Assembly: GCA_964554665.1 (NCBI GenBank)
Contig: CAZKPP010000021.1
Span: forward strand, 1 to 26,350
Reading direction: 5' to 3'
DNA length: 26,350 nucleotides
Origin: UBA3263 sp964554665
Lineage (GTDB): Bacteria; Bacteroidota; Bacteroidia; Bacteroidales; Muribaculaceae
Positions 24,023-26,350 of this stretch are shown here, one piece after another. A program made the translations under genes and the position numbers. The stretch's first letter is position 1, and each line of letters starts with the position of its first letter. The notes below the pieces were generated by a model. The model was given only the letters and a program-made list of their open reading frames with translations. It searched no databases and was not told where the DNA came from.

Positions 24023-25831
24023 TTAAATAGTTACTTTCGTTGTCTTAGATGGCGTTTTGACGATGTAAATGCCATGGGGGAGGCCGTCGGTGGTCGTACC
24101 GACTTTCACACCTCGCAGGTTATAGACTTCGGTTGGGCCATCGGCTGAATTACGAACCTCCGAGATTGAGTTGAAATCAGCGTCACGCCCAATGCGGTTT
24201 TGGAATAGACACCACGGTTCTGTCGCAGCAATCTTATCCTCCGCTGACTTTAGGTAGTTCAGTGTCGCATTCTGATAAATAGCCTCATCAAAAATGTACG
24301 TGTCTGTCTCTAACGGCTCTTCCGAAAGGTATGTAATCCAAGTAAGGCTATCACAATTACCGAATGCTCTACCACGTATGCCTGTTACGGAATTTGGAAT
24401 TGTCGCAGACTTCAAGCTGCTGCAGCCATTAAATGTATTATCCAAAATTATGTCGATCAAATTTGGGATAACAATGGCTTTCAAGGCACTGCAGTTACGA
24501 AAAGCGTTAGCACCTATGGAAATAACGGTATTTGGAATATCAACGGAGATTAAATTTTTAGCACTATGGAAAGCATCGGAGGAAATTATTTTTACCGAGC
24601 CGGGAATAGTGTATTCTTTATTCATTTTAGCTGCCGGATATGCCATAAGTATGGTTCTATCAGCGTCGTATAATACCCCGTCCTCTGAAATATACATTGA
24701 GTTTAACGGTGAAACTTCGATTGTCTCCAAATTCTCACAACCACTGAAGTTCCATCCTCCGATAGTTCGTACTGCCGAGGGAATGGATATAGATTTTAGA
24801 CTGCTGCAATTTTCAAAAATTCCATCTTTCATCTGAAGAACAGAGTTGGGAATGGTAACTGATTCGAGACTGCTGCAACCTGAGAAAGCGTACGAATCGA
24901 TTAAGTATACGTATGCGGGGAAACTAATTGTTCTAAGGTTACTGCATTCGGAGAATGTCCTTTGTTCAATTGTTTCTAAGTAATTAGGCATCGTGACTTC
25001 AGTCAGTGCGGTGCAGCTTCGGAAGGCACCATAGCCGATTGAGTATACGGAGTTGGGGATCGAAACCGAAGTTAATCCGCATCCGAAGAATGCGTTGTCA
25101 CCAATTGAAGTAACGGAGCTTGGAATATCAATCGATGTTAGAGCGTTACAGCTCATAAATGCTCCATCACCGATAGATGTTACAGAGCTTGGAATTACAG
25201 CCGAGCTAAGATTGCTGCAGTTTTGGAAGACGTATTCGGCAATTTCGGTAACGGAACTGGGGATTACAACCCCAGTCAGAGCCGTGCAGCCACTGAAAGC
25301 AGCTTTGCAGATAGAATTAACCGAGTCAGGAAGGTTAATTTCAGTCAGTCCAGTGCAACCCAAGAATGCTAACATGCCTATGGTATTCAGAGAGTTGGGT
25401 AGAGACAGTGAGGTAAGACCAATGCATGAGGCAAAAGCATACTCACCGATAGAAACTAAAGCGTCAGACATAGTAATAGATGTCATACCTTGACATCCAA
25501 AGAAGGCCCAATCGCCAATTTCGGTAACGGAGTTTGGTATGGTTACGGACGTGAGATCGAAACATCTGCTAAAAGTATTGTCGTTGACTTTAACAAGTGT
25601 GAACTCAATGTCGCCGTCTTGAGGATTGGAGGGCAGAATCAGATTGCCGGAGATATTGAGGCTACTTCCGCCGGGCATCCCGCTGTCTCCTTCTTTGGTC
25701 ATGCAGGTTTTGGCGGATTCGTCGATGACGGTGTAGGTGATGGTTTGGCCCTCGTAGGTGTAGGTGAAGTCGCGGGCCATAGAGGGTAGGGCGGCGAGAG
25801 CACCGAGGATCAGAAGCAGATGCTTTTTCAT
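24023..25831 (-). CDS. BspA-type leucine-rich repeat surface protein
   Basis: A 602-residue exported protein. It starts with a signal peptide (MKKHLLLILGALAALPSMA, cleavage before RDF), then a short beta-rich N-terminal region. From residue 87 to about 490 run about 17 LRR_5 (BspA/TpLRR) units, most exactly 23 residues long, with the pattern FxxCxxLTSVxIPxSVTxIGxxA. Unit 8 lacks one residue, and unit 13 carries an insertion of about 35 residues (MYISEDGVLYDADRTILMAYP). The last 35 residues (EVYNLRGVKV ... HGIYIVKTPSKTTKVTI) are a C-terminal sorting-like module. Such proteins bind host matrix, mucin or other bacteria; the ligand here is unknown. No promoter motif is visible in the 90 bp before the ATG, so transcription may come through the structured region upstream. 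Confidence 0.9.
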   Translation of the reverse strand: MKKHLLLILGALAALPSMARDFTYTYEGQTITYTVIDESAKTCMTKEGDSGMPGGSSLNISGNLILPSNPQDGDIEFTLVKVNDNTFSRCFDLTSVTIPNSVTEIGDWAFFGCQGMTSITMSDALVSIGEYAFASCIGLTSLSLPNSLNTIGMLAFLGCTGLTEINLPDSVNSICKAAFSGCTALTGVVIPSSVTEIAEYVFQNCSNLSSAVIPSSVTSIGDGAFMSCNALTSIDIPSSVTSIGDNAFFGCGLTSVSIPNSVYSIGYGAFRSCTALTEVTMPNYLETIEQRTFSECSNLRTISFPAYVYLIDSYAFSGCSSLESVTIPNSVLQMKDGIFENCSSLKSISIPSAVRTIGGWNFSGCENLETIEVSPLNSMYISEDGVLYDADRTILMAYPAAKMNKEYTIPGSVKIISSDAFHSAKNLISVDIPNTVISIGANAFRNCSALKAIVIPNLIDIILDNTFNGCSSLKSATIPNSVTGIRGRAFGNCDSLTWITYLSEEPLETDTYIFDEAIYQNATLNYLKSAEDKIAATEPWCLFQNRIGRDADFNSISEVRNSADGPTEVYNLRGVKVGTTTDGLPHGIYIVKTPSKTTKVTI

Positions 25832-25886
25832 GATGTGATGATTTAGTTTCTGCGCGGCCCCATAAGCAGACTGTTAATTAGATAGG

Positions 25887-25918
25887 AAAAAGCGCGAGGA
25901 CCTTATCTTTCTGTCCGC
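25887..25918 (-). terminator. Possible weak terminator of the structured RNA
   Basis: On the minus strand GCGGAC (25918-25913) can pair with GTC-CT-CGC (25901-25894), with a 2-nt bulge and an 11-nt loop, followed shortly by five T (25891-25887). The stem is short, so termination may be partial and allow read-through into the BspA-type gene. Confidence 0.35.
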
Positions 25919-26158
25919 TCCACTACTTGAGGCCCTGGAATTGCCTATCACAATAGAACGAACAGAGCAGATGCCTCACGCAGGTTTACGTGTTTATAAC
26001 CACATAAGGCGTCTATCTCTGACTCTTTCTTGATTGTGATTTGAAATTTTCCAGGTTTCAAGTAGTCAAGAACGAGCGTTAGATACACGCTTTTAAAAAT
26101 ATGTCGGCGTCAGCCCCGCCCTCAACGCCCGCGACCGGGCATCTGCAAACGGTCTGAC
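25887..26158 (-). ncRNA. Candidate structured ncRNA or structured leader (6S-like rod)
   Basis: No protein gene is visible here. A rod fold spans 25923-26065. Its arms are 25923-25930/26058-26065 (8 bp), 25934-25940/26049-26055 (7 bp) and 25947-25954/26033-26040 (8 bp). Further in are 25963-25967/26017-26021 (5 bp), 25969-25971/26012-26014, 25973-25976/26007-26010, and an apical hairpin 25977-25980/25989-25992. All pair perfectly and are collinear, with small internal loops and one 8/11-nt bubble. On the 5' side of the minus-strand RNA, 26154-26158 pairs with 26109-26113 around a GC hairpin (26127-26131/26136-26140). The strand follows from a TAACTTTG at 26170-26163 and a possible terminator at 25887-25918. 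The long bulged rod resembles 6S RNA, but I recognise no conserved sequence, so the family is open. Confidence 0.5.
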
Positions 26159-26162
26159 AGCG

Positions 26163-26170
26163 CAAAGTTA
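26163..26170 (-). promoter_or_regulatory. -7 promoter element of the structured RNA
   Basis: TAACTTTG on the minus strand, in a context (TTTCCGTAACTTTGCGC) close to that before tpiA and rfbD. No good TTTG is found 19-21 nt upstream, so the -33 element is weak or absent. The start is expected near 26158. Confidence 0.6.
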
Positions 26171-26251
26171 CGGAAATAATTTTGAATTTGGAATTTTGAA
26201 TGTTGAATTTTTTGTGAAGCGGGGCAATGGCGAAAAATCGTTGGAGAAATT

Positions 26252-26283
26252 TTTGGATAGGTTTGGGAAATTTGGTAACTTTG
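26252..26283 (+). promoter_or_regulatory. Bacteroidetes-type promoter of tRNA-Leu
   Basis: TTTG (26252-26255) and TAACTTTG (26276-26283) are spaced by exactly 20 nt. The expected start is near 26288, about 9 nt before the mature tRNA 5' end. It is divergent from the promoter at 26163-26170. The 81 bp between them is AT-rich and holds three TTGAAT copies. Confidence 0.8.
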
Positions 26284-26296
26284 CAGCGTCTTTGAG

Positions 26297-26350
26297 GCGC
26301 ACGTGGCGTAATGGTAGCCGCGCCAGACTTAGGATCTGGTGTCGAAAGAC
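26297..26350 (+). tRNA. tRNA-Leu(UAG), 3' end cut by window
   Basis: The 5' acceptor strand GCGCACG (26297-26303) is followed by TG and a D-arm (GCG 26306-26308 pairing with CGC 26319-26321, with TAATGGTAG in the loop region). The anticodon stem CCAGA/TCTGG encloses the loop CTTAGGA, with anticodon TAG at 26330-26332, reading CUA and possibly other CUN leucine codons. The start of a long class II variable arm (GTCGAAAGAC) ends the window. This long arm supports leucine. The T-arm and 3' acceptor strand lie outside. Confidence 0.9.

Noticed and set aside
24300..25560. Regular DNA periodicity that could suggest a CRISPR or tandem array
   Set aside because: The period of 69 bp is continuous coding sequence for 23-residue leucine-rich repeats, without spacers.
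26075..26094. Small hairpin followed by TTTT that could end a plus-strand RNA across the rod
   Set aside because: The stem is only 5 bp and no plus-strand promoter with both elements precedes the rod; the closest (TATCTTTC at 25904) lacks the final G and a -33 element.
26100..26120. Sequence GGGGCTGACGCCGACA on the minus strand, like the 5' end of tmRNA
   Set aside because: No tRNA-like 3' half, T-arm or tag reading frame is found downstream on that strand; the likeness is short.

Overview
The window looks like a chromosomal segment of a gut-type Bacteroidales bacterium, most likely Muribaculaceae or a near relative. The evidence is Bacteroidetes-type promoters (TTTG, 20 nt, then TAnnTTTG), almost no Shine-Dalgarno sequences, an rpsP with a long Ala/Glu/Lys tail, a clpP-clpX-recQ order, a periplasmic GH2 beta-galactosidase, and exported proteins ending in a 'YxLxG...GxYI' tail. 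The taxon is inferred from these features, not from a database match. The assembly has one 100-N placeholder gap, inside clpP.

Left part (1-12070, + strand): the 3' end of rpsP and its terminator; a TsaC/YciO-like gene overlapping a tRNA-dihydrouridine synthase gene; then a promoter and a long, tightly packed run: clpP, clpX, recQ, ftsE-like, lysC, lysA, yeiH-like, comEC-like and an unreported 56-codon, extremely acidic small ORF. Most junctions overlap or are under 30 bp. The run joins protein quality control, DNA repair, an FtsE-type ATPase and the first and last enzymes of lysine/DAP synthesis. A second promoter drives rfbD, prfC and two small exported proteins (12062-15653).

Right part (15648-25831, - strand): nrdG and nrdD (class III anaerobic ribonucleotide reductase) lie directly downstream of a GH2 beta-galactosidase gene that has a clear promoter. 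A second block is tpiA, a 63-residue two-helix membrane protein and a CLC chloride channel. A BspA-type leucine-rich-repeat surface protein gene follows. These fit an anaerobic, saccharolytic, host-associated lifestyle.

The far right (25832-26350) has no protein gene except the edge of the BspA leader. It holds what I consider the most interesting object: a region of about 270 nt with a TAACTTTG promoter on the - strand, a long rod-like fold (collinear perfect arms of 8, 7 and 8 bp plus an inner hairpin) and a possible terminator. It is a candidate structured ncRNA, perhaps 6S-like, or a structured leader of the BspA gene. A divergent promoter then drives a tRNA-Leu(UAG) cut by the window end.

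I saw no insertion sequence, prophage, CRISPR array or rRNA.
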